Below, piece by piece: positions 1 to 9,760 of a stretch of 64,000 nt of DNA. Both the position numbers and the translations under genes were made by a program. Origin of the DNA: GH45 sp046704385 (lineage in GTDB: Bacteria > Bacteroidota > Bacteroidia > Bacteroidales > SZUA-534). Within the stretch, counting starts at the first letter, position 1. Every line of letters begins with the position of its first letter. The stretch lies in NCBI GenBank assembly GCA_046704385.1, contig JBJKSB010000038.1, positions 1 to 64,000 of the forward strand, read 5' to 3'. The notes beneath the pieces were generated by a model. The model ran no database searches. It had not been told where the DNA came from and saw only the letters and a program-made list of their open reading frames with translations.

Positions 1-3000
1 CAACCGGTAATATTTTATATGCCACCATTGGAGGCCCTTGGACAGATGGTACCCTCATGAAATCAACTGACCGGGGAACCTCATGGACTGACTGTCAAAT
101 TACTCTTGATGTAAAGCCCAATAATGATCAGAGCATGGGCCAGCGTTTAGCAGTTGATCCAAACAACAGTAATGTGGTATATGTTACAACCCGTCCGGGT
201 ACATCAACAACCGCTATCAATGGTACTTTTAAAAGTACAAATGCAGGGGCTCCCGGCTCATGGACAAAAATAAGCGATTTATGTGGTGCATTCCTGTTTT
301 TTGATGTTAGCGGGGGTACTGTTTCAGGTGTAACCAAAGACATTTACCTGGGATGTGCCGATGGGGTATACCATAGTACAAATGGTGGTGCAAGTTTTGA
401 ACTAATGAGTGGAAGCCCAACCAATGTAAGGAGGGCTGCTATTCATAGTAACGGAACTTTGTACGTTACCCATGAAGCAGGTGTAGCAAAATGGAACGGG
501 AGTTCATGGGTAAATATTTCACCTACTACCGGCAATATATACCAGGCAGTAGATGTGAATCCTAACAATAGCGACCAGGTTATTGTTGGAATCGCCTCCT
601 GGTCGCCTTATCTATGGACCCAATATGTAAGCAATAACGGAGGTACAAGCTGGACAATGATTACACCGATTAAAGATAATACTGAAGTCCCATGGTATGC
701 CGATAATATTGGACAAGGATTAGACGATTTTTGCTGGGACCCTTTTAACCAGAATATGGTTTGGTTTTCTGATTTTTTCGATGCCCATCAAACTACCAAT
801 ATATGGGCAGGTAACAATGTAACCTGGAAAGCCCGCGCAGTGGGTCATGAAGAAACCGTTGCAGAAGGCAACCTGCTTTGCCCTCCTTCAGGCGTAAACA
901 AGTTGTTGTCGAATGTAGCTGATATTGGAGGTTGGGATCATAAATCAATAGACAATCCTCCGACAGTGGGCATGATGTCATTTTTCCCCTGGACACCACA
1001 AGGTGATGCAGGTAACATGACCGGTGTAGCTATACAGGAGACCAACCCGGATTTTATAGCCCGTGTGGGACGACATGGATGGAGTGGTGCAGGCTATGCC
1101 GGTTATTCAACCGATGGAGGTACCACTTACACATTATGGAACTGTCCTGCGGATGCAGCCGGGGGAAGAATTGCCGTATCGGCTACCAGTGAAGCCATGG
1201 TTTGGGCTACCCAATCGGGACCATGTTACTACTCGAACAACCGCGGGTCAACCTGGACCGTAATTTCAACACTTCCGTCAGGAGTAATTGGAGGAGGTGC
1301 CAATGTATTTAACAGTGGACCCTCATTCCCTTTAACTGCCGATAAGGTAAACGGAGATAAATTCTACGTGTATAAAGCAGGTATTTTTTATGTAAGCATA
1401 GATGGAGGAAGCTCATTTGCTAAAGCAGCAACCAATTTACCCAATTCATGGTATAGTGATGCATTATTGTTAGAAACCACTCCTGGTAAAGAAGGTGACA
1501 TATGGCTCAGTATGTATAATTCAGGCTTATACCATTCAACTAATTCGGGAGATTCATTTACAAAAATAGCCAACGTACAATCAGCCTATTTTGTATCATG
1601 TGGAAAATCCTCAACTGATAAACCTGATATTATTCCGGTTTATGTTTATGGAACCGTAAAAAATATTAGCAACGGTTTATTCAGATCAACTGATAATGGA
1701 ACAACATGGGAAACAATCTGTGCCCCGATAAAAACCGGATACTCACCATATTACATGGTTGCAGACCGTCAAATATATGGCAGGGTATTTTTTGCAACCA
1801 ACGGAAACGGAATTTTTTATATTGATAACGACGGTAGCGCCGATGCTTTAGCTCCTTCTGTCCCAAACGGATTATCATCATCAAATGTTAAAAAAAATTC
1901 TTTTACGTTAAATTGGAATTCTTCGACAGATAATGTGGCGATAGTTGGTTATGAAGTATATATGGACAGTGATTTTGTGGGTGAAACAAATACAACATTT
2001 ATGAATATTTCAGGTTTAAAAGATTCCACTGCATACAGCATGACCGTACGAGCCCATGATGATGCGGGCAATCGGTCACTCCAAAGTGAGCCCCTGGTTG
2101 TAATGACCAGGTCGGCTTCATTTCCTGAACTGACCACAATAGTGGTTTCTCCTGGCAGTACTGAAATTGAAGCTGGCAATAGTTTAACCTTTTCGGCCCA
2201 GGGATATGACCAGTTCAGTGATCCTTTTGATTGCACAGTTTCCTGGTCGGTTGATTCACAAAATGCTTCAATAAATTCTTCAGGAGAGTTCCATTCAAAT
2301 ATTGCAGGAATATTTACCGTAACAGCCACTAACGATACTATTACCGGTACAGCGCTTGTAACAGTCACAGGTAGTTTGGCCCCGTTGCCCATTCCCGGTA
2401 TCATTGAAGCTGAAAATTATACAGATATGTTTGGCTTGACCATTACCGATAATGTTGGTTATGTTGATGCCGGTGATTGGATTGAATATTCGGTTGAAAT
2501 TGCAGATACCGGGCTCTATACTATGACATTTCATGCAGCAAGTGACCAGAACAGCGGTGCCTGTTATATTACTATTGATGGAGGAACATCATTGGGTTCA
2601 TTTGCGTGTCCATCTACAGGTGGATGGTCTGCTTATCAGGATTTTCCAATCAATATTGCTTTACCTGCAGGAAAACATACGCTTAAAATTAACTATACAC
2701 AAGGGGCATTTAATACAGATTATATGGTTTTTACTAAAATGAGCTCTACCTCAAGCATTTTGAAAAAATCCGGGGGCCTACATATTTTTCCATGTCCGGT
2801 AACTGATATTTTGCATTTATCCGGAGTGGAGAATAACGCGAATATAAAACTTTACAATACAACTGGACAATTAATTAATGATTTCAGTACAAATCAAAAT
2901 ACTGAACTTAACATTGATATGCATCAGCTTAGCAACGGTATCTATGTTATCCAGATAAAAACAGAAAATCAAAGCTTAACTCAAAAAGTTATAAAAGATT

Positions 3001-3002
3001 AG
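1..3002 (+). CDS. Secreted GH74-like xyloglucanase with FN3, Ig-like, CBM6 and T9SS sorting domain (5' partial)
   Basis: The frame is open from the left edge (first full codon at base 3), so the ATG at 57 is internal and the N-terminus with its signal peptide is missing. Residues up to about 600 form sialidase-like propeller blades (STDRGTSW, STNGGASF, STDGGTTY, STDNGTTW). The order of the motifs NVADIGGWDH, GRIAVSA, ADKVNGDKFYVY, PGKEGDIWLS and YGRVFFATNGNGIFY is that of GH74 endo-xyloglucanases. Then follow a fibronectin type III domain (about 605-690), a bacterial Ig-like domain (about 695-775), a CBM6 (starts GIIEAENYTD) and a type A T9SS tail (FPCPVTDILHLSG to KVIKD). It is likely exported by type IX secretion and cuts xyloglucan or a related beta-1,4-glucan outside the cell. 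One catalytic acid of the family lies near the N-terminus and cannot be checked. It converges on the CAZyme cluster. GH74 assignment is strong; exact substrate is inferred. Confidence 0.88.
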   Translation, partial: TGNILYATIGGPWTDGTLMKSTDRGTSWTDCQITLDVKPNNDQSMGQRLAVDPNNSNVVYVTTRPGTSTTAINGTFKSTNAGAPGSWTKISDLCGAFLFFDVSGGTVSGVTKDIYLGCADGVYHSTNGGASFELMSGSPTNVRRAAIHSNGTLYVTHEAGVAKWNGSSWVNISPTTGNIYQAVDVNPNNSDQVIVGIASWSPYLWTQYVSNNGGTSWTMITPIKDNTEVPWYADNIGQGLDDFCWDPFNQNMVWFSDFFDAHQTTNIWAGNNVTWKARAVGHEETVAEGNLLCPPSGVNKLLSNVADIGGWDHKSIDNPPTVGMMSFFPWTPQGDAGNMTGVAIQETNPDFIARVGRHGWSGAGYAGYSTDGGTTYTLWNCPADAAGGRIAVSATSEAMVWATQSGPCYYSNNRGSTWTVISTLPSGVIGGGANVFNSGPSFPLTADKVNGDKFYVYKAGIFYVSIDGGSSFAKAATNLPNSWYSDALLLETTPGKEGDIWLSMYNSGLYHSTNSGDSFTKIANVQSAYFVSCGKSSTDKPDIIPVYVYGTVKNISNGLFRSTDNGTTWETICAPIKTGYSPYYMVADRQIYGRVFFATNGNGIFYIDNDGSADALAPSVPNGLSSSNVKKNSFTLNWNSSTDNVAIVGYEVYMDSDFVGETNTTFMNISGLKDSTAYSMTVRAHDDAGNRSLQSEPLVVMTRSASFPELTTIVVSPGSTEIEAGNSLTFSAQGYDQFSDPFDCTVSWSVDSQNASINSSGEFHSNIAGIFTVTATNDTITGTALVTVTGSLAPLPIPGIIEAENYTDMFGLTITDNVGYVDAGDWIEYSVEIADTGLYTMTFHAASDQNSGACYITIDGGTSLGSFACPSTGGWSAYQDFPINIALPAGKHTLKINYTQGAFNTDYMVFTKMSSTSSILKKSGGLHIFPCPVTDILHLSGVENNANIKLYNTTGQLINDFSTNQNTELNIDMHQLSNGIYVIQIKTENQSLTQKVIKD

Positions 3003-3025
3003 TCCATTAGTTTGAATCCACTTTT

Positions 3026-3472
3026 TTATTGATGTTCCCCACAGCAGCCTGTCTGCTTTAAAACTTTTGCAGACCAGGCTGTGGAGGAATCTTCGATCAA
3101 TATTAATTTTTTAATAATTTGCAATGTTTCATCTCTGTAGCTTGTGCATCCGATAAAACTATTTCGATTTCCATCGACCATTTTCATCCTTTCTGAATTC
3201 CCACATATTTGTGTTGGGGTAGTACTGTCGACCTCATAAACCGGAATTGTATATTCATTCAGGTTGATACCAAAATTTTCATGATTAGCATCTTGCTTTA
3301 AAAAGTTAATCCAATATTTACTTTTGGTATGAACAACAGCATCTTTAGGAATAGGAGTATTCCAATAACTATCGTCAGAAAAGAAACGTTTTTTTTCGTC
3401 ATGTATTTGGCCAAACGTGGCAATGAAAAAAAGCCCATTTAATAAAATCAGAGATAGTTTAAATGTACTCAT
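3026..3472 (-). pseudogene. Truncated secreted protein, probably an N-terminal fragment
   Basis: A 148-residue frame with a signal peptide (MSTFKLSLILLNGLFFIATFGQ) followed by SDDSYWNTPIP and ENFGINLNEYTIPVYEVDST. This start, with a Tyr-Trp-Asn-x-Pro motif just after the signal peptide and a short strand ending in PVYEVD, looks like the beginning of a much longer secreted, perhaps carbohydrate-active, protein. Here it ends abruptly with a cysteine-rich tail (KQTGCCGEHQ) only 24 bases from the end of the convergent GH74 gene. I read it as a truncated gene, although a short functional secreted protein cannot be excluded. It lies downstream of the FAD oxidoreductase on the same strand, next to another apparent coding remnant. 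No function is assigned. Confidence 0.5.
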
Positions 3473-3563
3473 AACTTATAATTTATTGATTTATATTAAT
3501 TAAAAAGCACACCGAAGCGTTTCTTAGCCAATTTAACTGGCACTAAAAGCTGTTGTTTTTCAA

Positions 3564-3680
3564 TTATTGCAGTGGTAAAATGATTTCACTTTTTGTACTG
3601 GCTAACGGATCACTACAATTTATTCCAATAGATTCAGGATTCCTAAATTCATGCTGCGTTGTAAGGTTTTTGATATAAGC
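3564..3680 (-). pseudogene. Coding remnant (C-terminal fragment)
   Basis: On the minus strand a frame without a start codon reads, after a stop, as a protein-like C-terminus containing QHEFRNPESIGINCSD and ending SEIILPLQ. It sits between the FAD oxidoreductase and the truncated secreted protein. It has no ribosome site or start codon, so it is most likely the tail of a gene whose body was deleted. This is a weak call based only on protein-like composition. Confidence 0.25.
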
Positions 3681-3687
3681 TTATATC
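3672..3687. repeat. 16-bp perfect palindrome
   Basis: GATATAAGCTTATATC is its own reverse complement. It lies 35 bp downstream of the stop codon of the FAD oxidoreductase gene on the minus strand. It could be an operator or a weak RNA hairpin, but no T-run follows on either strand, so it is not called a terminator. Confidence 0.4.
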
Positions 3688-3721
3688 TGAATATTTGTGT
3701 AAAAATCACATAATCAACGTA

Positions 3722-5422
3722 CTACTTCTGATTTGTTTGCACAACAAGTACTTGTTTTTCAGCTAATAAATTTTGTTTAAGCAAATTATAGTTTACCTTT
3801 TGAACATCGACTTTTTTGTCAATGGCCAGGGCAGCTATGGTAGCTGCCGATTGGCCTAGTACCATAAATACAGGTTCCATCCTGATAGAACCGAATGCTA
3901 TGTGAGTTGCGCTAAGACAAACCGGAACAATTAGATTAGTACATTCTTTATTTTTAGGAACGATTGACCTGTAACTAATTGGGAATGGATATTTTACATG
4001 AGCTTCTACATTGCCTTCATTCTTCACCCAACCTTCATCAGTAATATAACGTTTTACGTTATGCGAATCCATTCCATAAGCTGCCATTCCAACCGGATCA
4101 TCAACAATTTCCAGTCGTTCGCAGTTTTTTTGTGTCACCACGTAATCGCTAATCATTCTGCGGGCTTCACGTATGTATAGCTGTTGCGACCAACCCTCCT
4201 GCCCTATAAATTCATCCTTACATGTTCCCCACCTTGTCACTTCATGACGGATATTAACAGGTACCCTGGGATTATTGGCTAATGTCCACATCAATCCTTG
4301 TTGATACTTTAGGTGTGCTTCTGCAATTTCTTTACGTTTGGAATACGAAGCCTCAGGATAATTGTAATTTTGACCAATAAAATCAGTTGAAAATCCTCCC
4401 TTATTATTAGTATCTGTTTTTCTGTTTGGCATGGCAGAATTGATCCAAGGTATTGAGGTTTCTCCGGCCTCAAAATTACGAAGTAGCATTTCATAGTCAA
4501 GTTCATTATAACCTTGTGGCTTGGAAAAAGGAATCCGGTTCTTATCTGCATCAGTAAGACACATACGATAGCAATAAGCCTGAATCCCTTTATCTGCAGA
4601 GCCTTGTTCACCAGATCCATACGATGTAATACCCGGTAAAAAGCCGCTTTCCCGATTACCCTTAATCACGAATGGATCAACTCCATTTAATAAATTATGA
4701 TTTGCCGCATTTTTAGAAATTCCACCTTTAAGCGTTTTTGCTTCAGGAGTCCATTCAATACCGTTCAAGGTTTCACCATATTCACTATTAGCCTCACGTC
4801 CGATCCTATATGAAATTCCTGCAGCTGCCATCAAGTCTCCCTCGTAGGTGGCATCAATAAACATTTTTGCTGAATAGGTTTCGCCGTTTTCCATGGTGAT
4901 CGAAATAATACAAGTTCCACGCTTTTGAACCCCGGATTTCCTGTTTAATCGTTGATTACAAATTACTTTAACCCGTTCTTTTCCCAACATACTTTGAAAT
5001 ACCTTCAAAGCAGCAGAAGGCTCAAAGGTCCACATAGTTGCTTCGGATGAATCAGTCCTGGTTTGACCGCCATCCTTGTATTCTTCAGGCTTTTGCCATT
5101 TCCAGTGTGAAGGATCATCATAATATAACCTGATATTATGATAGAATTCACGGGCAATTCCTCCAATGGCTTCTTTGTTACCAATATCGGTCTGGCCAAG
5201 CCCGCCTGTTGTAAGACCTCCCAGTCGGTTGGACGGTTCAATTAAAACAACCGTTTTACCACTTCTGCTTGCCTGTATAGCAGCTGCGACACCTGATGAT
5301 GTTCCACCATAAACAATTATATCGAATTCATTACTATCATCATTCTGGCACCCGGTTGTCAAGATGATAAGCATCATTATTCCTAAAACAATTCTGGTAT
5401 ATGAATTTATTAATCCCATCAA
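3722..5422 (-). CDS. FAD-dependent oxidoreductase lipoprotein
   Basis: 566 residues. The N-terminus is a lipoprotein signal (hydrophobic run then LTTGC, with Cys25 as predicted lipidation site). Immediately after comes the FAD-binding Rossmann motif FDIIVYGGTSSGVAAA and then EPSNRLGGLTTGGLG, the signature of the FAD_oxidored family (PF12831). A second conserved block, KMFIDATYEGDLMAAAG, fits the same family, as does GQSAATIAALA near the C-terminus. Members often occur in Bacteroidota polysaccharide loci, where substrate and role are mostly unknown; oxidation of a sugar or removal of a decoration is a guess. It is encoded 18 bases downstream of the acetylesterase gene on the same strand, so the two are probably co-transcribed. 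Confidence 0.85.
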   Translation of the reverse strand: MMGLINSYTRIVLGIMMLIILTTGCQNDDSNEFDIIVYGGTSSGVAAAIQASRSGKTVVLIEPSNRLGGLTTGGLGQTDIGNKEAIGGIAREFYHNIRLYYDDPSHWKWQKPEEYKDGGQTRTDSSEATMWTFEPSAALKVFQSMLGKERVKVICNQRLNRKSGVQKRGTCIISITMENGETYSAKMFIDATYEGDLMAAAGISYRIGREANSEYGETLNGIEWTPEAKTLKGGISKNAANHNLLNGVDPFVIKGNRESGFLPGITSYGSGEQGSADKGIQAYCYRMCLTDADKNRIPFSKPQGYNELDYEMLLRNFEAGETSIPWINSAMPNRKTDTNNKGGFSTDFIGQNYNYPEASYSKRKEIAEAHLKYQQGLMWTLANNPRVPVNIRHEVTRWGTCKDEFIGQEGWSQQLYIREARRMISDYVVTQKNCERLEIVDDPVGMAAYGMDSHNVKRYITDEGWVKNEGNVEAHVKYPFPISYRSIVPKNKECTNLIVPVCLSATHIAFGSIRMEPVFMVLGQSAATIAALAIDKKVDVQKVNYNLLKQNLLAEKQVLVVQTNQK

Positions 5423-5440
5423 ATTAAATCTTTAATTAAT

Positions 5441-7423
5441 TCAGTTTGCTTTTCCTTGAGTAAATACACTACTGAATGAACTGGCAGGAAGCCCTTCAGT
5501 ATTAAATAAATTTGGTTCGGCGGTGTTCGACCATCCAAAGCGTACTTCAACCGGACTATTTATGCTGTCGTTCCAAACCATAACCGAATTTCCTTCGATT
5601 CGGGCTTTGGCTTTATGAAAAATTATGTCATTGCCTGAAATCTCAAAATTGGTCAGCTGATCACCTTTGCAAAACAACCCATTGCTTGCATAATCAAAAT
5701 TCACTTTTATAGAGTCTGCAACAGTATCAATATTTTTATATAATGGTCCGGACGGAATAAGCTTAAAGCCATAATCCTTGTTAAGAGCCCATAATGCCAA
5801 TCGGTAACCTACATCATTTTTATTAGTTGGGTGAATATTTTTAGGATTTCCGATATCAAGTGTAACCACCATACCTGAATTGGAAACTTTTTTGAGCGAA
5901 AGCAATTGAGCCTCACGTAATTCAACACCAATATTTTTCTTCCCATAATCGTATGGCGCAATTTGAACGTAATAAAAAGGAAAATTACCGATTCCCCATA
6001 GATTTCTCCAATCCTGAATCATAGCCGGAAAAATTTCCTGATACTCATCAGCCCTACCAACATTTGACTCCCCCTGGTACCATATAGCACCTTTTATAAC
6101 CATTGGAAGGATCGGATGTATCATTCCATTAAATAGATAAGTGGGAGTACTTGGATTTGAAATTGGAGGGAGCGAAATAATTCGATAAGCAATTTTATAG
6201 CGCCAGTTGCCTGTAAGAGAAATTGTTTGTTTGTCAATAGAGTTTTTTAATGACAACCCCATTTCTTTAGGTTTCCCAATAAATCCACCCTCGGTAACTG
6301 TATTTAATGCTCTTACAGCAACAGTAACGAAATTACCAGTAATTATCCTGCCAGGAACCAGGTATACCCTTGGTTTATTCCAATTGCTGATAGAATCACT
6401 TGCACCTACCAACTCACCATTACAATAGGTTTCATCCATTTCATCTATGGGTCCTAATTTTAAAATTAAATCTTTTCCAGCCCATCCTGATGGTATTTTA
6501 ATTGTTTTGCGCATCCACATCACACCTTCCAATATACCTATTTCGGGGTGAGTTGACCACTCTGACGGATTTTTTATTTCCGGCCATTCATTATCATTAA
6601 ATTCCGGATTCATCCAATGTTCCCTCTTCCCTAAATTATCAGTATTCGCAAAATCAAAGGCATTGGTATTGGCAGTCTCAATGCTGTCGGTTAATTTATC
6701 AACTTCTGCCTGAGATTTGTGCATATTTTCATCACTGTATAATGAAGCCAGTACCGGTTCAAAGTTCTTAAACTTTTCAAGTGCTTCTTTGCTTGTCCAT
6801 GCTTCGGATGGAGTTCCTCCCCAAGATGCATGAATAAGCCCTATTGGCACATTCAGATTTTCGTATAGTTTTTTGCCAAAGAAATAGGCTACAGCGCTAA
6901 ATTCTGAAACAGTTTCGGGTGAACATTCCTGCCATTTCCCATTACAATCATCAACCGGAGACCTGGCAATTCTTCTTTCAACTGTAAATAACCTGATTCT
7001 TGGATAATTAGCTACAGGTATTTCAACCTTAGCGCTTTTTTCCGAATTTAAACGAAATTCCATATTAGATTGACCGGAACAAACCCATACTTCACCTAGC
7101 ATAATATTTTTCAACTCAATCAGGGTGTCAGCATTAATACTCAAAGTATAAGGTCCACCTGCTTCAATAGTTTCAACACGCACATTAAATCTACCGGTTT
7201 TATCTGCCCTTGTTTTATAAATTACAGCGTTCCACCCTGTTTTAACAAATACTTTTTGCCCTGGGTTTGTCCATCCCCATACATTAACAATTGTGTTTTG
7301 CTGTAAAACCATATTATCACTTACAAGTGCCGGCAATTTCAAATACGATATCTGGTTTCTTAACGTACAGCCTGCCAACGCTATGAAAAAAACCAAGCAC
7401 ATTTGTTTTAATTGAATTTTCAT
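5441..7423 (-). CDS. Sialate O-acetylesterase-type carbohydrate esterase (SGNH, lipoprotein)
   Basis: 660 residues. The signal peptide ends in a lipobox (ALAGC). The SASA/SGNH hydrolase core is clear: GEVWVCSGQSNMEF carries the nucleophile serine (about residue 118), AIWYQGESNV is the second conserved block, and NIHPTNKNDVGYR carries the catalytic histidine of the Asp-x-x-His type block. The core is interrupted by a beta-sandwich insert (about residues 270-390, with WMRKTIKIP and GPIDEMDETYCNGELVG) typical of this family. It probably removes acetyl groups from sugar side chains, either sialic acid or, more likely in this locus, acetylated hemicellulose or pectin. It lies between the GH3 and FAD oxidoreductase genes in one same-strand cluster. 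Confidence 0.87.
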   Translation of the reverse strand: MKIQLKQMCLVFFIALAGCTLRNQISYLKLPALVSDNMVLQQNTIVNVWGWTNPGQKVFVKTGWNAVIYKTRADKTGRFNVRVETIEAGGPYTLSINADTLIELKNIMLGEVWVCSGQSNMEFRLNSEKSAKVEIPVANYPRIRLFTVERRIARSPVDDCNGKWQECSPETVSEFSAVAYFFGKKLYENLNVPIGLIHASWGGTPSEAWTSKEALEKFKNFEPVLASLYSDENMHKSQAEVDKLTDSIETANTNAFDFANTDNLGKREHWMNPEFNDNEWPEIKNPSEWSTHPEIGILEGVMWMRKTIKIPSGWAGKDLILKLGPIDEMDETYCNGELVGASDSISNWNKPRVYLVPGRIITGNFVTVAVRALNTVTEGGFIGKPKEMGLSLKNSIDKQTISLTGNWRYKIAYRIISLPPISNPSTPTYLFNGMIHPILPMVIKGAIWYQGESNVGRADEYQEIFPAMIQDWRNLWGIGNFPFYYVQIAPYDYGKKNIGVELREAQLLSLKKVSNSGMVVTLDIGNPKNIHPTNKNDVGYRLALWALNKDYGFKLIPSGPLYKNIDTVADSIKVNFDYASNGLFCKGDQLTNFEISGNDIIFHKAKARIEGNSVMVWNDSINSPVEVRFGWSNTAEPNLFNTEGLPASSFSSVFTQGKAN

Positions 7424-7487
7424 CTTTACTTAAGTTGGTATTAATTTAGATACATGTTTCCCCGTTCAGGAATCTCTTTATTTTCAA

Positions 7488-9674
7488 TCAGTCTTTCAAT
7501 TCAAATTTTACTTTTTGATCATTTACAATCAGGTAAAAATCTCCTGTCTCAAGGTGTTTATGTCCGTCACTATCAGGAAAAGAAAGATCTCTAATAGGGT
7601 CTATCTCGAACCGATAAGTGACCTTTTGTCCAACCTTGATTTCCTTTTTTTCAAAATATTTTAATTCTTTCATTGGCCGTGAGATACTGGCAGCCGGATC
7701 ATTAATAAACCATAATACGGTTTCATTTCCATCAACCGATCCAACATTGCTTACCTCTAACTCAGCAACTAATTTTTCATTTTTTTTAATCTGATTTGCT
7801 GACAGCTTAATTGAACCATATTTGTAAGTTGTATAACTCAAACCATATCCAAACCAATATAAGGGATCAGTTGGTATATCCTGATATTTTCCCTGCATTG
7901 GGCGGCCTGATTGCCGCATGTTATAGTAAGTTGGAATTTGACCTGTTGTCATAGGAAACGTAATTGACAATTTACCTGATGGATTAATTCTTCCACTTAA
8001 AATTCCTGCCAGGGCTGAGCCTCCAGCCACACCAGGCTGCCAGATATCAATTACGGCATCAGCAAGTGGTTCAAGGCGCATTAGTTCCAGTGGTCGTCCG
8101 CTTGAAAGCACTAAAATGATTGGTTTTCCCGCCTCTTTCAGTTTTTGTACCAGTTTCTCTTGGATTTCCGGTAGGGCTATCGATGAGCGGGATGAGTTTT
8201 CTCCACTCCATGCTCTTTTTTCACCCAAACAAATCAGAATCACATCTGATTTTTGAGCGGCATTTATTGCTTCTGTAAAACCACTTTCATCATCTCCATC
8301 AAAGTCACAACCTTTTGCATAATTAAGGTTTGCCTGGCTAAATTCTTTTTTAATTCCTTCACGTAACGATTCCACATCTTTTAATTCGCCATGTGCAAAC
8401 CAACTTCCCAATAAATTCAATTTATCATCAGCCATTGGACCAATGATGGCAATTTGTTTTACTGCTTTTAATGGCAATACCTTATTGTTGTTTTTGAGCA
8501 ATACCATTGATTCTGCAGCCAATTGGCCGGCTAAACTGACATCTTCATCACTGAGGTAACGATCTTGCTCCGGCATAACAGGCGTATAGGGATTTTCAAA
8601 CAAACCCAAACGAAATTTTACACGAAGAACCCGGCTAACTGCATTATTGATTTTCTGCTCCGATATACTATCATCAAGGACTAACTCTTCTAAGCAGTTC
8701 ATATAAGCTTTGTCTACCATATCCATTTCTACCCCTGCATTAAAACCTTTCTGAACTGCTTCGCTTAAGTTGGCTGCAACTCCCTGATCCATTAGTTGTG
8801 TTATGGCATTCCAATCTGAAACTACAAATCCATCGTACCCCCAGCGCTTTTTAAGTATGGTGGTAAGTGTATAATAATTTGCTGAGGCTGGTATTCCGCT
8901 AATATCATTGAAAGCGCTCATCACTGTTGCAGCACCGGCTTTCACACATGCTTGGTATGGCACAAGATATGTTTCCCATAATGATTGCCTTGAAATATCA
9001 GAATAATGATAATCTCTTCCACCTTCTGATTCTCCGTACCCGACATAATGTTTTAAACAGGCAGCAATTGAATATTCATCAGAAAGTTTTTCGCCTTGAT
9101 AACCTTTCACACAAGCAACTCCAAATACACCATTTGTGTAGGGATCTTCTCCATAACCTTCTGCGGCTCTTCCCCAACGAGCATCGCGTGCAACATCTAT
9201 CATAGGAGAAAAAGTCCAGTCTATTCCCGAAAGTTTAGCTTCTTTAGCTGCCACACTGCACAATTTCCGGACCAGATCGGGATTCCATGAGCATGCTGCA
9301 CCCAATGAAATTGGATAAATGGTACGATAACCATGAATTACATCAAAACCAAACAAAATCGGAATTCCCAATCGTGACTCTTCTACTGCTTTTTTTTGAA
9401 TTGTGTTGCGTAATTCAGGATCTGAATCAAAATATATGAGTGAACCAATTTCATCGGGTATGTTTTTAACTATATCCTCTATATTATTTTTATTAGTATT
9501 TTCTTCTACTGTAAGTTGAGACAACTGGAGGATTTTTTCATGAAGGGTCATTCGCTGTATAAGATCCTGAACACGATCTTCAATGGTTGCATTTTTGTTT
9601 TTATACAATGGGGTTTGAGAATTGGCTGTCCCCCAAATGACAAAAACCAATACAACCCAAATTAATTTCTTCAT
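7488..9674 (-). CDS. Glycoside hydrolase family 3 beta-glucosidase-like enzyme
   Basis: 728 residues with a cleavable signal peptide (ends ANSQ). The (beta/alpha)8 domain contains the GH3 signatures DVARDARWGRAAEGYGEDP, KHYVGYG and the nucleophile block GFVVSDW (Asp near residue 287). The second domain has AIIGP and a likely acid/base in WSGENSSRSS. A fibronectin-like C-terminal domain follows PLYWFGYGLSYT. Length and domain order match the BglX-type periplasmic beta-glucosidases of Bacteroidota; beta-xylosidase activity is also possible. It would cut oligosaccharides after import or at the cell surface. It lies 65 bases upstream of the acetylesterase gene, same strand. Confidence 0.92.
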   Translation of the reverse strand: MKKLIWVVLVFVIWGTANSQTPLYKNKNATIEDRVQDLIQRMTLHEKILQLSQLTVEENTNKNNIEDIVKNIPDEIGSLIYFDSDPELRNTIQKKAVEESRLGIPILFGFDVIHGYRTIYPISLGAACSWNPDLVRKLCSVAAKEAKLSGIDWTFSPMIDVARDARWGRAAEGYGEDPYTNGVFGVACVKGYQGEKLSDEYSIAACLKHYVGYGESEGGRDYHYSDISRQSLWETYLVPYQACVKAGAATVMSAFNDISGIPASANYYTLTTILKKRWGYDGFVVSDWNAITQLMDQGVAANLSEAVQKGFNAGVEMDMVDKAYMNCLEELVLDDSISEQKINNAVSRVLRVKFRLGLFENPYTPVMPEQDRYLSDEDVSLAGQLAAESMVLLKNNNKVLPLKAVKQIAIIGPMADDKLNLLGSWFAHGELKDVESLREGIKKEFSQANLNYAKGCDFDGDDESGFTEAINAAQKSDVILICLGEKRAWSGENSSRSSIALPEIQEKLVQKLKEAGKPIILVLSSGRPLELMRLEPLADAVIDIWQPGVAGGSALAGILSGRINPSGKLSITFPMTTGQIPTYYNMRQSGRPMQGKYQDIPTDPLYWFGYGLSYTTYKYGSIKLSANQIKKNEKLVAELEVSNVGSVDGNETVLWFINDPAASISRPMKELKYFEKKEIKVGQKVTYRFEIDPIRDLSFPDSDGHKHLETGDFYLIVNDQKVKFELKD

Positions 9675-9760
9675 AGTAAAGGTGAAATATTAGCTTAATT
9701 TATTATTATTGATTTCAATTGTTTTCATTCTAATAGGTTTACCTACATTACTCTTTATAA

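Noticed and set aside
1949..2404. 151-codon minus-strand frame
   Set aside because: It lies wholly inside the GH74 gene, whose FN3 and Ig-like domains are unmistakable in the other strand.
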